Below, piece by piece: positions 1 to 9,339 of a stretch of 47,574 nucleotides of DNA (the first letter of the stretch is position 1; every line of letters begins with the position of its first letter). The DNA is from Chalciporus piperatus. Taxonomy: Eukaryota > Basidiomycota > Agaricomycetes > Boletales > Boletaceae. The position numbers were made by a program, and so were the translations under genes. The stretch lies in the NCBI GenBank assembly GCA_038093975.1, contig JBBPTG010000185.1:1-47574 (forward strand), given 5' to 3'. Under the pieces are notes generated by a model. It saw nothing but the letters and a program-made list of their open reading frames with translations, had not been told where the DNA came from and did no database searches.

Positions 1-1
1 A

Positions 2-142
2 GCTTTTCACAAAAAGCACCCGTCCGCCCCATGTCGCATTAATATGACCATGGGAAATTTCTCTGCCTTGTTTCAAAAATACAAAAATCTGACAGAGGTT
101 CCTGAACGCAAGTTGCCGAATCGCCTGGAATGTGATTCCTAG
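2..142 (+). CDS. RTE-A pol C-terminus (partial, 5' end outside window)
   Basis: The frame opens at the window edge and ends at TAG 140-142. It encodes the last 46 residues of a gypsy polyprotein downstream of the chromodomain. It matches, almost residue for residue, the end of the pol frame at 38126-38263 of the full-length copy, including the EVPERKLPNRLE segment. The stop overlaps a purine-rich tract (141-153) directly before an LTR, so this is the 3' end of an RTE-A copy whose body lies to the left of the window. Confidence 0.85.
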   Translation, partial: AFHKKHPSAPCRINMTMGNFSALFQKYKNLTEVPERKLPNRLECDS

Positions 143-153
143 AGAGGGGATAG

Positions 154-606
154 TGTTATAGTATTTAAAAACTTTTCAAACTTTTGCCTACAACGGTATT
201 CGAACACTGGACTTTGTCTACAACTTAGGGGTCAAGCCGGATTCATCCTTATCCGCTCCGGTAGTCCCTGTAGCATTACATAATCTATTACATAATCAGG
301 TCACGTGACAAAGGTCCAGACTAAGATGAGTCAGCAATGATGTCATGGCCTAGACCCTAATCCGTGCCTGGTACCTTTTCTTATCATCGTTCCATTTACC
401 TTATCTATCTTTCCCTTTGTGATTTCCTTATTCGGCTGTTGGTCTGTGCGCACTTCTCAATAGTATATAAGTAGTCCTGTACTTATCACAGACCCCAGTC
501 TAATCCATTTGTGACTTCACCGTCATTAAGCTTTAGTACTCAGCATATCCTTCGCATAGGCCTAGTGTTGCCTAAATTTCCCGCTGTGTTGTGAGAGATC
601 ATAACA
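154..606 (+). repeat. RTE-A 3' LTR
   Basis: An LTR of about 453 bp bounded by TGTTA and TAACA. It is preceded by the purine tract AGAGAGGGGATAG (polypurine tract) and is closely similar to the LTRs at 18770, 32138 and 38275. It contains TATATAA at 464 and, 33 nt downstream, AGTCTAATCCA (497-507), the presumed 5' end of the element RNA. It also carries a CACGTG box and TGAGTCA. The right flank begins GGTGA and runs directly into an FB end fragment. Confidence 0.92.
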
Positions 607-709
607 GGTGACCATACACCAGCGGCCAATCATTAGCCGGCCAGTAGAGCACGGCCTAATTGGCGATCGGCTGGCCTTGCTGTACAGCCTAACAAGCTGA
701 ATGGGCTCC
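607..709 (+). mobile_element. FB element terminal fragment
   Basis: The sequence starts GGTGACCATACACCAG and ends GCTGAATGGGCTC. It corresponds to the outer end of the FB element (compare 11911-12013 and, inverted, 4024-4126). The rest of this FB copy is missing because an RTE-A LTR abuts it exactly at GGTGA. Confidence 0.8.
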
Positions 710-1629
710 AGCCGAGGTCAATGAATCCGTTTCAGAGACCTTCGGTCGTATCAGAGAACATGCACTGCAAGATTTGCCAGCAGACGGCCCCAGAGATGGC
801 TTCCCCTTGAGCTGGTTTTTGGAGGTCCCCAGAATGCCTTTGTGGAATCACATCGTATCGGCCGAGAGAACTGTTCGAATCCTTTTGGGTAATGGCTCCG
901 AGGAGGATATCAGGACAGTCCGTGCCGACGCAGCAAGGGTGGCTGAATGGTTTCAACAGAGGTCAGCCGAATCAGGGGCAACATATCAAACCAGGGGCCA
1001 GAGGATGTGGGCCTAAATGGCCCAGAACTCATCGATTATCAATGCGGCTGTCATGACACATTTTCTTACCTTGTCAGGCCGTGATCCAGCCAAGGATGGC
1101 GAGCTGGATATTACATCGGCTGACATCCCAGCTATCATGTCGTCGAATGATCAGAGGGAAAACAAAAATAGACTTCTGGACGAGCTGGACCTGCGTAAGT
1201 ACCTCGTGGCATCCTATGAGGGCAGAAGAATTCATTGGATTGCAGCCCATGACTGGCAAGGTAGAAATCCTGAGGACATGGCGACAGGAAATACACCATT
1301 CACAGGGACATTTGATCACTGTGAGTGGTTTTCATGATTATGGCGTGGAGTACATTGATGATAACGTCGTCGGCCGCAATCCAGTGGAGCAAGCAATCAA
1401 CTGGGCCAACAGACAATTGGCCCAAGGGCTGCGCAGAGAACACCAGCCGCCGGAGGGATCAGCCGCCGAAGAACAGGCCAGAAATGATGATGCCACACTG
1501 ATGGCCCTATCTTGGATCATGTTTGAACGCTTAGAATTTCTGGCCTACACTCGTAGGCAACACATATTCCATATGATTTCTTTGCTACGTCAGATGGACA
1601 TGTTGGAGAGGCTGAGGAATGTAATGTAG
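691..1629 (+). CDS. Hypothetical protein gene, two exons, possible in-frame stop (join 1017-1320, 1385-1629)
   Basis: I do not recognise this gene. From ATG 1017, exon 1 (1017-1320) ends at a GTGAGT donor. A 64-nt intron (1321-1384) ends in CCAG, and exon 2 (1385-1629) restores phase and ends TAG. The product is 182 residues, hydrophilic, with an EEQARNDD segment and a C-terminal helix rich in Met, Leu and Arg. Upstream, the same frame stays open from about 691 to a TAA at 1014-1016 placed directly before ATG 1017. So this may be one longer gene with a nonsense codon, or a stop-restart pair. The FB end ends in CTCCAG at the upstream edge, which could act as a splice acceptor. It sits between an FB end and a 33-bp minisatellite, so it may be transposon cargo. 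Confidence 0.5.
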
Positions 1630-1663
1630 TGTAGGCCATATAATATTGACACTGATCACATTG

Positions 1664-2176
1664 GCTTATCCCTACCAATGGACTAACTTTACATCGGCCC
1701 ATGCCTGCCTAGTGACACTAGGTATATCGGCCCATTCCTACGCATTGAGGCTCAATGCATCGGCCCATCCCTACACATTGACGTTGATTGCATCGGCCCA
1801 TGCCTACCTAGTGACAATAGGTATATTGGCCCATCCCTACCCATTGAGGCTCAACCCATTGGCCCATTCCTACACATCGACGCTGATTGCATCGGCCCAT
1901 GCCTACCTAGTGACACTAGGTATATCGGCCCATTCGTACGCATTGAGGCTCAATGCATCGGCCTATCCCTACACATTGGCTCTGATTGCATCGGCCCATG
2001 CCTACCTAGTGACACTAGGTATATCGGCCCATTCCTACCCATTGAGGCTCAATGCATCGGCCTATCCCTACACATTGGCTCTGATTGCATCGGCCCATGC
2101 CTACCTAGTGACAATAGGTATATCGGCCCATCCCTACCCATTGAGGCTCAATGCATCGGCCCATCCCTACACATTG
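1664..2176. repeat. 33-bp minisatellite (type A) in a 99-bp higher-order repeat
   Basis: Tandem 33-bp units share the core TCGGCCCATCCCTAC. Three variants alternate in fixed order: one with CCTAGTGACANTAGG, one with CATTGAGGCTCAA, one with GACNNTGATTGC. This gives a 99-bp higher-order repeat. Because 33 is a multiple of three, stop-free frames appear over the array. I regard them as by-products, not genes. The array ends abruptly where an RTE-B LTR was inserted. Confidence 0.9.
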
Positions 2177-2647
2177 TGTTACGATCACCTATTCTTTCCT
2201 TCTTCATTACCTTGTACTAAGTCCTAGTCGCTGGTTCAAGTCCTGCCTAGGCCTCCCATTTCTTACCTTGCTTTAGTCAGCGAACATTCTTTAATGTTCT
2301 TTCACTTTCCACGCTTCGTCATCGCTGAGTCGTACGCTTACCGAGCATGACTCATTCTTATTCGTCATGACTCGTTCTTACATATTCTGACTTGTTCTAT
2401 GCCTGCCCTTAACTCATTTCTTCACTTATATAAACCCTCGAGTTTCCTCCTGTAACCTTAAGTTAGACCTACGCAATCTAGCCTGGTTACTCCTCGCTTC
2501 CTCTGAACCCTCTGAGAGTCACCGTCCCACTCTTGAACGGACGCTAGGCCTTAACGTGGACATCCCATTGTTAGGCTACCTCTGAAACCTTTGCCTTTGA
2601 CTAGGCTTTTGTGTCCACGCTTCGACCTACCCGGTACAAGTGTAACA
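2177..2647 (+). repeat. RTE-B 5' LTR
   Basis: A 471-bp LTR with TGTTA/TAACA ends, homologous to those at 25934-26403 and 31192-31662. It carries TATATAA at 2427 and AAGTTAGACCT at 2460-2470 (33 nt downstream), the presumed RNA 5' end. It also contains GGTTCAAGTCC (2233-2243), close to the tRNA B-box consensus. The left flank is minisatellite A. Confidence 0.92.
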
Positions 2648-2649
2648 AA

Positions 2650-2660
2650 AGGTCTAACTT
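2650..2660 (+). promoter_or_regulatory. RTE-B self-priming primer-binding site
   Basis: AGGTCTAACTT lies 2 nt after the LTR. It is the exact 11-nt reverse complement of AAGTTAGACCT at 2460-2470 in the LTR, located where transcription should start. This is the arrangement of Tf1-type self-primed retrotransposons rather than a tRNA primer site. Confidence 0.8.
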
Positions 2661-2686
2661 TCCCTTGAAGGCTACCTTCGCTGTAG

Positions 2687-3994
2687 ACCTCCACCATTTC
2701 CCAACGACCTCGCCTCGACACCTCTCGCTGGGGCCTCCCACGAGAGACCGCTAATCCACAGAACCCCGAATCCTCTGACTCGGGCTCACCTGGAGAGGAA
2801 GATCCCTCTAACCCCTATGATACCTCGGATCTTTACGACGAACCAATCACCACCCAAGAAGAACAAGAAGAAACCCTTCACCTCTCCCACGAATTTTCCT
2901 CTGCTGTAACCATCCCAAGGTCACCAACACCACCGTCACCAACCCCAATATCCCGAAGAGCTCCACAGTTTCCTGTGTCGCCTGCTCCCCCACGAACCCC
3001 AGCCTTCCCCACTCCTTCCCTTCCCGCACCCGTGTTCGCACCAGGAGCGTATCAAGTACCTCCACCTCCCACCTTCGTAAACCCCATGTCGTCCTCCAAA
3101 CCCACTGAACTCCGCATCGGAGCCCCAGACGCCTTTGATGGCTCCTTCGAGAAAAGCACTGCCTGGATGAATTCCATCCAATTCTATCTCACCGTCAATG
3201 GTGACGTATACAACACAGATCCCAAGAAAATCACCTTTGCGCTATCCTACATGTCCAAAGGATCGGCGGCCACCTGGGCTGCCACCTTCCGCCGTAAAGC
3301 CATCACCGGCGCTACCGTCACCATGGGAACCTGGGCTCAATTTATCACAGATTTCGAAACCGCGTTCAAACACCACGATACCGTAGGAAATGCCGTCGCC
3401 TGGCTTTCCACCAAACGAATGAAACCTCTCAAAAACGGGGAGTACTCTCCTTCCCTCTCGGAATTCATTTCGAGCTTCCAGAACCAAGTCGCCCTATCCG
3501 GCATCACCGATAACAACACCCTAATCGGATACTTCTCCACAGGAATACCCGTCTCCCTTATGAGACGAGTCAATAGCATGGATACCGTCCCTACCACGAT
3601 TGAGGATTGGTACAAATGCACCACCCAGTTCCAGATCCAATGGGAACACGCCAACGAAATTGCGAATCGCAATCGCAACCCCACCAAGCCATTCCATCCA
3701 TTCTCCTCCGCCAATCACTCTACCCCAGCCAGGGACCCCAATGCCATGGACGTCGATGTCATCCGTATCTCCAAACTCACTCCTGAAGAGCGGAAACGCT
3801 GCCAGGAGAAAGGACTTTGCTTCCGCTGCAGGAAAGCTGGACATCGGTCCAACGCCTGCCCAGAATTCTCCTCGAACCAGAAAACCCCGAAAAAGGTTCA
3901 GAAGGTTGAGGAAGAAATTCCCTCACTGATCGAGATAGACGATGAGGACGAAACCACAGTTCATAAAGTAGCCTTTGTCACAAAGGGTTTTTAG
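2687..3994 (+). CDS. RTE-B Gag (nucleocapsid with CCHC knuckle)
   Basis: Gag packages the element RNA in virus-like particles. The frame is open from 2687, after a TAG, to TAG 3992-3994. The N-terminal third is acidic and Pro-rich. The retrotransposon-gag core starts near FDGSFEKSTAWM, and a CX2CX4HX4C knuckle (CFRCRKAGHRSNAC) lies near the C-terminus. No ATG occurs in frame until 3086, so the true start is unclear; a non-AUG start or a spliced leader is possible. The stop is directly preceded by the slippery heptamer GGGTTTT. Pol is missing because the FB element begins 30 nt later. The ORF itself looks intact, and RTE-B copy 2 (26443-28868) is a decayed version. Confidence 0.85.
   Translation, partial: TSTISQRPRLDTSRWGLPRETANPQNPESSDSGSPGEEDPSNPYDTSDLYDEPITTQEEQEETLHLSHEFSSAVTIPRSPTPPSPTPISRRAPQFPVSPAPPRTPAFPTPSLPAPVFAPGAYQVPPPPTFVNPMSSSKPTELRIGAPDAFDGSFEKSTAWMNSIQFYLTVNGDVYNTDPKKITFALSYMSKGSAATWAATFRRKAITGATVTMGTWAQFITDFETAFKHHDTVGNAVAWLSTKRMKPLKNGEYSPSLSEFISSFQNQVALSGITDNNTLIGYFSTGIPVSLMRRVNSMDTVPTTIEDWYKCTTQFQIQWEHANEIANRNRNPTKPFHPFSSANHSTPARDPNAMDVDVIRISKLTPEERKRCQEKGLCFRCRKAGHRSNACPEFSSNQKTPKKVQKVEEEIPSLIEIDDEDETTVHKVAFVTKGF
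3985..3991 (+). promoter_or_regulatory. -1 ribosomal frameshift heptamer (G GGT TTT)
   Basis: The heptamer GGGTTTT is phased X XXY YYZ in the gag frame and is followed at once by the gag stop TAG. Slippage by -1 enters the frame that encodes pol in copy 2. The downstream stem-loop arm is truncated here by the FB insertion. Confidence 0.7.
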
Positions 3995-4290
3995 ACCGGG
4001 AAGCTCTGCCGACGCAAGCTTGTGAGCCCATTCAGCTCATTAGGCCGTACAGCAAGGCCAGCCGATCGCCAATTAGGCCGTGCTCTACTGGCCGGCTAAC
4101 GATTGGCCGCTGGTGTATGATCACCTAGGTTAGGGATCGGCTAGTAATAGAATGTACACGTAGAGTAGGGATCAGCCAATGTACCATTGTGCCCTGGCAA
4201 TGGGAATGGCCAACACAAAGGTTCCATGAGGTAGGACCTGGCCGACTGGTGCTAATCACCCAGTCCTGCCTGCATCAGGGTTCGGCCCAT

Positions 4291-4806
4291 AGAGAATAGG
4301 GATGAGCCTCAATGTGTAGGGATGGGCCGATGGGTTGAGGCTCAATGTGTAGGGATGGGCCGATGGGTTGAGGCTCAATCCGATGCATTGAGGCTCAATG
4401 CGTAGGAATGGGCCGATGCAATCAGTGTCAATGTGTAGGGATGGGCCGATGGGTTGAGCCTCAATGTGTAGGGATGGGCCGATGCATTGAGCCTCAATGT
4501 GTAGGGATGGGCCGATGCATTGAGGCTCAATGCGTAGGAATGGGCCGATGCAATCAGTGTCAATGTGTAGGGATGGGCCGATGGGTTGAGGCTCAATGCG
4601 TAGGAATGGGCCGATGCAATCAGTGTCAATGTATAGGAATGGGCCGATGGGTTGAGCCTCAATGTGTAGGGATGGGCCGATGCATTGAGGCTCAATGCAT
4701 AGGAATGGGCCGATGCAATCAGTGTCAATGTGTAGGGATGGGCCGATGCAATCAGTGTCAATGTGTAGGGATGGCCCAATGGGTTGAGCCTCAATGGGTA
4801 GGGATA
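4291..4806. repeat. 33-bp minisatellite A, FB left arm
   Basis: 33-bp units of the inverted type GTAGGGATGGGCCGATG alternate between a CTCAATG variant and an ATCAGTGTCAATG variant. The TATACC variant seen at 1664-2176 and 25400-25933 is absent here. Stop-free frames across the array on both strands are artefacts of the 33-bp period. Confidence 0.9.
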
Positions 4807-5060
4807 GTTGTGTCATGCGTCTCAGGGCTGGCCTCTGCTGCCAACCCACCGGCCCCCCCGCTCCCATGGGCCCATCAACCCCTCAGCCGATTCCTCGGTC
4901 ACCTGTTGATCTCATCAGCAAATCATCCATTTAGGGACAGAATTTGCCCATGACACAGCCGCGCCACAGCCGCCGGCCCAATTCACCGCCGTGCCACAGC
5001 CACTGGCCAAGTTCACACTGTCCACAGGCCTCATCAGGCCACAGTACACCAGGAAACCCG

Positions 5061-5920
5061 TAGTTAGCGCACCACAAACGAGTTCTCAGCGACCCGAACG
5101 GCCCTCAAGTGGTCCAACTGGCCCACCCATGCCTCAATCGACTCATCTATGCCCCAAGCGGCTCACCCATGTCCCAAGCGGCTCACCCATGTCCCGAGCG
5201 ACTCACCCGCACCACAAACGAGTTCTCAGTGACCCAAACGGCCCTCCAGCGACTCAAACGGCCCTCCAGCGACTCAAACGGCCCTCCAGCGACCCAAACG
5301 GCCCACCCATGCCTCAAGCGGCTCACCCATGTCCCAAGCGGCTCACCCATGTCCCAAGCGACTCACCCGCACCACAAACGAGTTCTCAGTGACCCAAACG
5401 GCCCTCCAGCGACTCAAACGGCCCTCCAGCGACCCAAACGGCCCACCCATGCCTCAAGCGACTCACCTATGCCCCGAGCGGCTCACCCATGTCCCAAGCG
5501 GCTCACCCATGTCCCGAGCGACTCACCCGCACCACAAACGAGTTCTCAGCGACCCGAACGGCCCTCCAGCGACCCAAACGGCCCTCCAGTGGTCCAACCG
5601 GCCCACCCATGCCTCAATCGACTCATCTATGCCCCGAGCGGCTCACCTACACCCCGAGCGGCTCACCCATGTCCCGAGCGACTCACCCGCACCACAAACG
5701 AGTCATCAGCGACCCAACCGGCCCATTAGTGCCCCAATCGACTCACCTACGCCCCGAGCGGCTCAGCCATGTCCTGAGCGGCTCACCCACACCCCAAACG
5801 AGTTTTCAGCAACCCAAACGGCCCTCCAGTGGTCCAACCGGCCCATCCATGCCCCAATCGACTCACCTACGCCCCGAGCAGCTCACCCATGGCCCGAGCG
5901 ACTCACCCGCACCACAAACG
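5061..5920. repeat. 20-bp minisatellite B, FB left arm
   Basis: Forty-three consecutive 20-bp units, nearly all ending in CG (types GCTCACCCATGTCCCAAGCG and GCCCTCCAGCGACTCAAACG), run with no indel visible to me. Substitutions between units are common. Since 20 is not a multiple of three, a 60-bp pattern gives 20-residue pseudo-repeats in all three frames. Confidence 0.9.
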
Positions 5921-6147
5921 AGTTAAAAAACACGGCGGCTCCTCAGGCTGGCCACTCATCCAGTCCAAGGACGACTATGGACAATGGACAACGACAGGAG
6001 TTAGATACTACTCATAGATACTAGTACATGGAATAAATATATTTTATTCTACTACTCGTGAACATGCAAAGAGAATTTCGCAAGTACAGAAGACAGAGGC
6101 TGGTAAAACCTTTCATCAGCAACACTGCAAAAAGTCTGAAGTTACTG

Positions 6148-7128
6148 GAATGACTGGATCAGTTAAATCAGTAGTCCAGTGGCCCAGTAACAAGTAGTTT
6201 CAGTAGTTTCAGTAGTTTCAGTAACCTAGTCACCCAGTCATCAAGTAGTTTCAGTAGTCTTAGTAACCCAGTGGCCTAGTGGCCCAGTCATCCAGTCATT
6301 TCAGTAGCTTCAGTAGCTCAGTCATTCAGTCATCCAGTAGTCTCAGTAGTCTCAGTCATCCAGCAGCCCAGTCATCCAGTCATCCAGTCATTTCAGTGGT
6401 CTCATTAGTCCAGTGGCCAAGTGTTCCAGTTATCCAGTTACTTCAGTAGTCTTAGTAGCCCAGTCATCAAGTTATCCAGTTACTTCAGTAGTCTCAGTAG
6501 CCCAGTCATTCAGTCATTCAGTCATCCAGTAGTTCCAGTAACCCAGCATCCCAGTCATCCAGTCATCCAGTCATCCAGTAGTTCCAGTAACCCAGCAGCC
6601 CAGTCATCCAATCATCCAGTCACTTCAGTAGTCTCAGTAGCTCAGTAGCCCAGTGTTCCAGTCATCCAGTTATCTCAGTAGCCTAGTAGCCCAGTGCCCT
6701 AGTCATCCAGCAATCCAATTGTCTCATTACTCCAGTCATCCAGTATTCCAGTATTCCAGTAATCTAGTCACTCAGTGGTTCAGTAATCCAGTCACTCCAG
6801 TCACCCCAGTCACATAAATCACATAAGTCACTCCAGTAATCCAGTCACTCCAGTTAATCCAGTCACTTCAGTAATCCAGTCACTCAGTGGTCCAGTAATC
6901 CAGTCACTCCAGTCACTCCAGTCACTCCAGTCACTCCAGTCACTCCAGTCACACAAGTCACTCCAGTAATCCAGTCACCTCAGTAATCCAGTCACTCCAG
7001 TAATCCAGTCATCCTGTGGTCCAGTAATCCAGTCACTTCAGTCACACCAGTCATACCAGTTATCCAGTTACCCAGCCCTCAGCTCACCCAATCACTCCAG
7101 TACTACTCAGTCATCTAATAGAGTCATT
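6148..7128. repeat. CAGT-rich short-period array C (inner left)
   Basis: Degenerate 9-11-bp units (CAGTCATCC, CAGTAGTCT, CAGTCACTC) run for about 1 kb. The sequence at its outer edge (6085-6170, including AACACTGCAAAAAGTCTGAAG) is repeated inverted at about 9300-9375, so this array and 8690-9339 form an inner inverted pair. No coding capacity is evident. Confidence 0.85.
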
Positions 7129-7177
7129 CTAATTAGTGACATTTTATAATCATTCATAGGATGGATTATAGCTAAAG

Positions 7178-8033
7178 TCCACAAAAATGTGTACTAAAAG
7201 TGTAGTTAACAATGTGGGAAAGGGTATTAGGATTGAGTGTAGTGAAGTGTACAAAAAAAGCGTAGTAAAAGTGTAGTTACAAGTGTGGGAAAGTATAGCT
7301 AGATTGAGTGAGCAAAATGTACAAAAAAAGTGTAGTAAAAGTGTAGTAAAAGTGTGGGAAAGTGTAGCTAGATTGAGTGTAGCTAAAGTGTACAAAAAAG
7401 CGTAGTAAAAGTGTAGTCAAGAGTGTGGGAAAGTATAGCTAGATTGAGTGTAGCTAAAGTGTACAAAAAAGCGTAGTAAAAGTGTAGTCAAGAGTGTGGG
7501 AAAGTATAGCTAGATTGAGTGTAGCAAAAGTGTACAAAAAAGCGTAGTAAAAGTGTAGTGAAATGTGTGGGAAAGTGTGTAGTGATAGAGTGTAGCTAAA
7601 ATGTACAAAAAAGCGTACTAAAAGTGTAGTTACAAGTGTAGTGATTGAGTGTAGCAAAGTGTTACAAAAAAGCGTAGTAAAACTTGAATCAAATGTGTAG
7701 GAAAGTGTAGCTAGATTGAGTGTAGCAATAGTGTACAAAAATGCGTAGTAAATGTGTAGTTACAAGTGTGGGAAACTGTGGCTAGACTCAGTGTAGCAAA
7801 AGTGTAAAAAAAGCATAGTAAATGTGTAGTTACAAGTGTGGGAAAGTGTATTAGGTTAGAGTGTAGCAAAAGTGTACAAAAAAGCGCAGTAAGTGTGTAG
7901 TTAAAAGTGTAGCAAAGTATGTGGAGATTAAACCTATTGAAAGTGTACAAAAAGGCATACACAAGTGTACAAAAAGGCATACACAAGTGTACAAAAAATA
8001 TGGTAGCTATCTAGTGTAGGAGATCCTAATAAA
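7178..8033. repeat. 70-bp tandem array D
   Basis: About twelve degenerate units of roughly 70 bp with the core GTGTACAAAAAAGCGTAG and the segment GTGTGGGAAAGTGTAGCTAG. A homologous inverted array lies at 17165-18115. In both places it is directly upstream of the promoter block of the small spliced gene. Confidence 0.88.
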
Positions 8034-8054
8034 GTGTAGCTACATTTCCCTAAT

Positions 8055-8116
8055 GCTCGGACTTGACAAAAAATCCGCGCGAAAAAGTCACGTGACCAAG
8101 TTGAACTTGCCGCGCC
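8055..8116 (+). promoter_or_regulatory. Conserved upstream block of the AGEG gene
   Basis: The block contains GGACTTGACAAAAAATCCGCG, then GTCACGTGAC (8087-8096, an E-box palindrome), then TTGAAC and GCCG. The same order occurs inverted at 17082-17143 and direct at 40632-40688. The distance from GTCACGTGAC to the ATG is 84 bp here and 87 bp at 40.7 kb, which fits a promoter. There is no TATA box. Confidence 0.65.
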
Positions 8117-8170
8117 ACTTCTTCGAGTCTGTCTCACACCACTACACCACACCTCAACAACAACAGCAAC

Positions 8171-8600
8171 ATGGCCGGCGAGGGCTCAACAGCCCTGCCG
8201 GCAATGCAAGTGAGTTTCTACTCACTCACTGACCCACCCACTCATCTCACCAACAGCCACTCGAGTCTCCCCCACCCCCACCACCACCTCCGAGTCACCT
8301 TAACACCAACTCGAACAACACGGCCGGCGAGGGCTCAACAGCCCCGCCGGCCTTACTAGGTGAGTTTCCACTCCCCCACCACCACATCCTCACCTCGAAC
8401 ATGCTACATAGCTGCTCGTGCCCCACCACCACCTCCCACCTTCAACACCCACTCGAACACGGCCGGCGAGGGCTCAACGGCCCCGCCGACCTCACTAGGT
8501 GAGTTTTCACTTACCCACCACCACATCCTCACCTCGAACATGATACATAGCCACTCGTGCCCCACCACCACTTCCCACTGTAGCACCATACATGTACTAG
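8171..8600 (+). CDS. AGEG repeat protein, four exons (8171-8209, 8257-8359, 8412-8498, 8551-8600)
   Basis: I do not recognise this gene. Exon 1 starts ATGGCCGGCGAGGG. GTGAGT donors at 8210, 8360 and 8499, with AG acceptors at 8256, 8411 and 8550, define introns of 47, 52 and 52 nt. Splicing joins 279 nt into one frame of 92 codons ending TAG 8598-8600. The product is low-complexity: each repeat is a Pro run (APPPPP), an Asn/Thr/Ser stretch and AGEGSTAPPA. The last two introns are both phase 1 and exon 3 is exactly 87 nt, so exons can be duplicated without frame loss. There is no signal peptide, membrane segment or known domain. The first three exons end in a GC-rich inverted repeat within 8 nt of the donor. 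Conservation of donor, acceptor and phase supports coding; a structured spliced non-coding RNA is the alternative. Confidence 0.6.
8174..8202 (+). repeat. Hairpin at AGEG exon end (unit 1 of 3)
   Basis: GCCGGCG-A-GGGCT, loop CAAC, AGCCC-T-GCCGGC: a near-perfect stem ending 7 nt before the GTGAGT donor. Equivalent hairpins lie at 8323-8351 and 8462-8490, with five diverged ones at 16366-17011 and three at about 40.8-41.1 kb. Confidence 0.75.
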
Positions 8601-8689
8601 TTAGACAGATATATTTCACATTTTTCCTGAACTCCTGAACTACATAAAGTGTGAAATAATTGTAAAATATAGTGAAATAGTAATTGGGT

Positions 8690-9339
8690 ACTGGATTGCT
8701 GAACCCCTGAGTGGCTGGGTTACTGGAGTGACTGGATTACTGGACCCCTGAGTGGCTGGGTTACTGGAGTGACTGGATTACTGGACCCCTGAGTGGCTGG
8801 GTTACTGGAGTGACTAGATTACTGGACCCCTGAGTGACTGGATTACTGGAGTGACTGGATGACTAGGATGACTGTATAACTGGACTGGCTGGATTACTGA
8901 AGTGACTGGATGACTGGATTGACTGGACCACTGGACCACTGGACTACTGAAATGACTGGATAACTGGATAACTGGATAACTGGATAACTGAGACTACTGA
9001 AATGACTGGATGACTGGATGACTGGGCCACTGAGACAACTGAAATGTCTTCATGACTGGGCTAATGAACTAATGAGATTACTGAAATGACTGGCTGACTG
9101 GATGACTGGGCAACTGAGCAACTGGTGTACTGGTTTAACTGATCCAGGCATTCCAGTAACTTCTGAGACTACTGAAATGACTGGATGACTGGATGACTGG
9201 GCCACTGAGACAACTGAAATGTCTTCATGACTGGGCTAATGAACTAATGAGATTACTGAAATGACTGGCTGACTGGATGACTGGGCAACTGAGCAACTGG
9301 TGTACTGGTTTAACTGATCCAGGCATTCCAGTAACTTCA
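8690..9339. repeat. CAGT-rich array C' (inner right, inverted)
   Basis: The inverted counterpart of 6148-7128, with units such as CTGGATGACTGGATGACTGGG. It includes a 175-bp tandem duplication (about 8988-9162 and 9163-9337) whose copies look identical, so that duplication is recent. Confidence 0.85.

Larger units (their letters stand above)
4024..6069 (+). repeat. FB left terminal inverted arm
   Basis: An inverted copy of 10292-12013. The outermost roughly 100 bp read identically in inverse orientation as far as I can follow them. The arms diverge after TACTACTCGTGAACATGCAA at the inner edge. The left arm is longer because its 33-bp array has more units (about 16 against 7) and its 20-bp array has two more. 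Confidence 0.85.

Noticed and set aside
1646..2227. Long open frames over the 33-bp arrays (also 4256-4953, 11368-11781, 18254-18634, 25043-25945)
   Set aside because: The unit length is a multiple of three, so stop-free frames arise on both strands; no start context, no composition change, and the arrays vary freely in unit number.
2233..2243. tRNA gene in the RTE-B LTR
   Set aside because: A B-box-like motif is present but no acceptor stem, D-arm or anticodon arm can be drawn.
5061..5920. CRISPR array
   Set aside because: Units are contiguous 20-bp variants without spacers, in a eukaryotic repeat region.
4991..6024. Pro/Thr/Ser-rich open frames in the 20-bp array (also 10398-11212)
   Set aside because: All three frames of the array are open because of composition; a 20-bp period does not keep one frame.
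8171..8359. Unspliced single-exon reading of the AGEG start
   Set aside because: Reading through GTGAGT gives a 62-codon frame that breaks the repeat; splicing gives a complete repeat protein.
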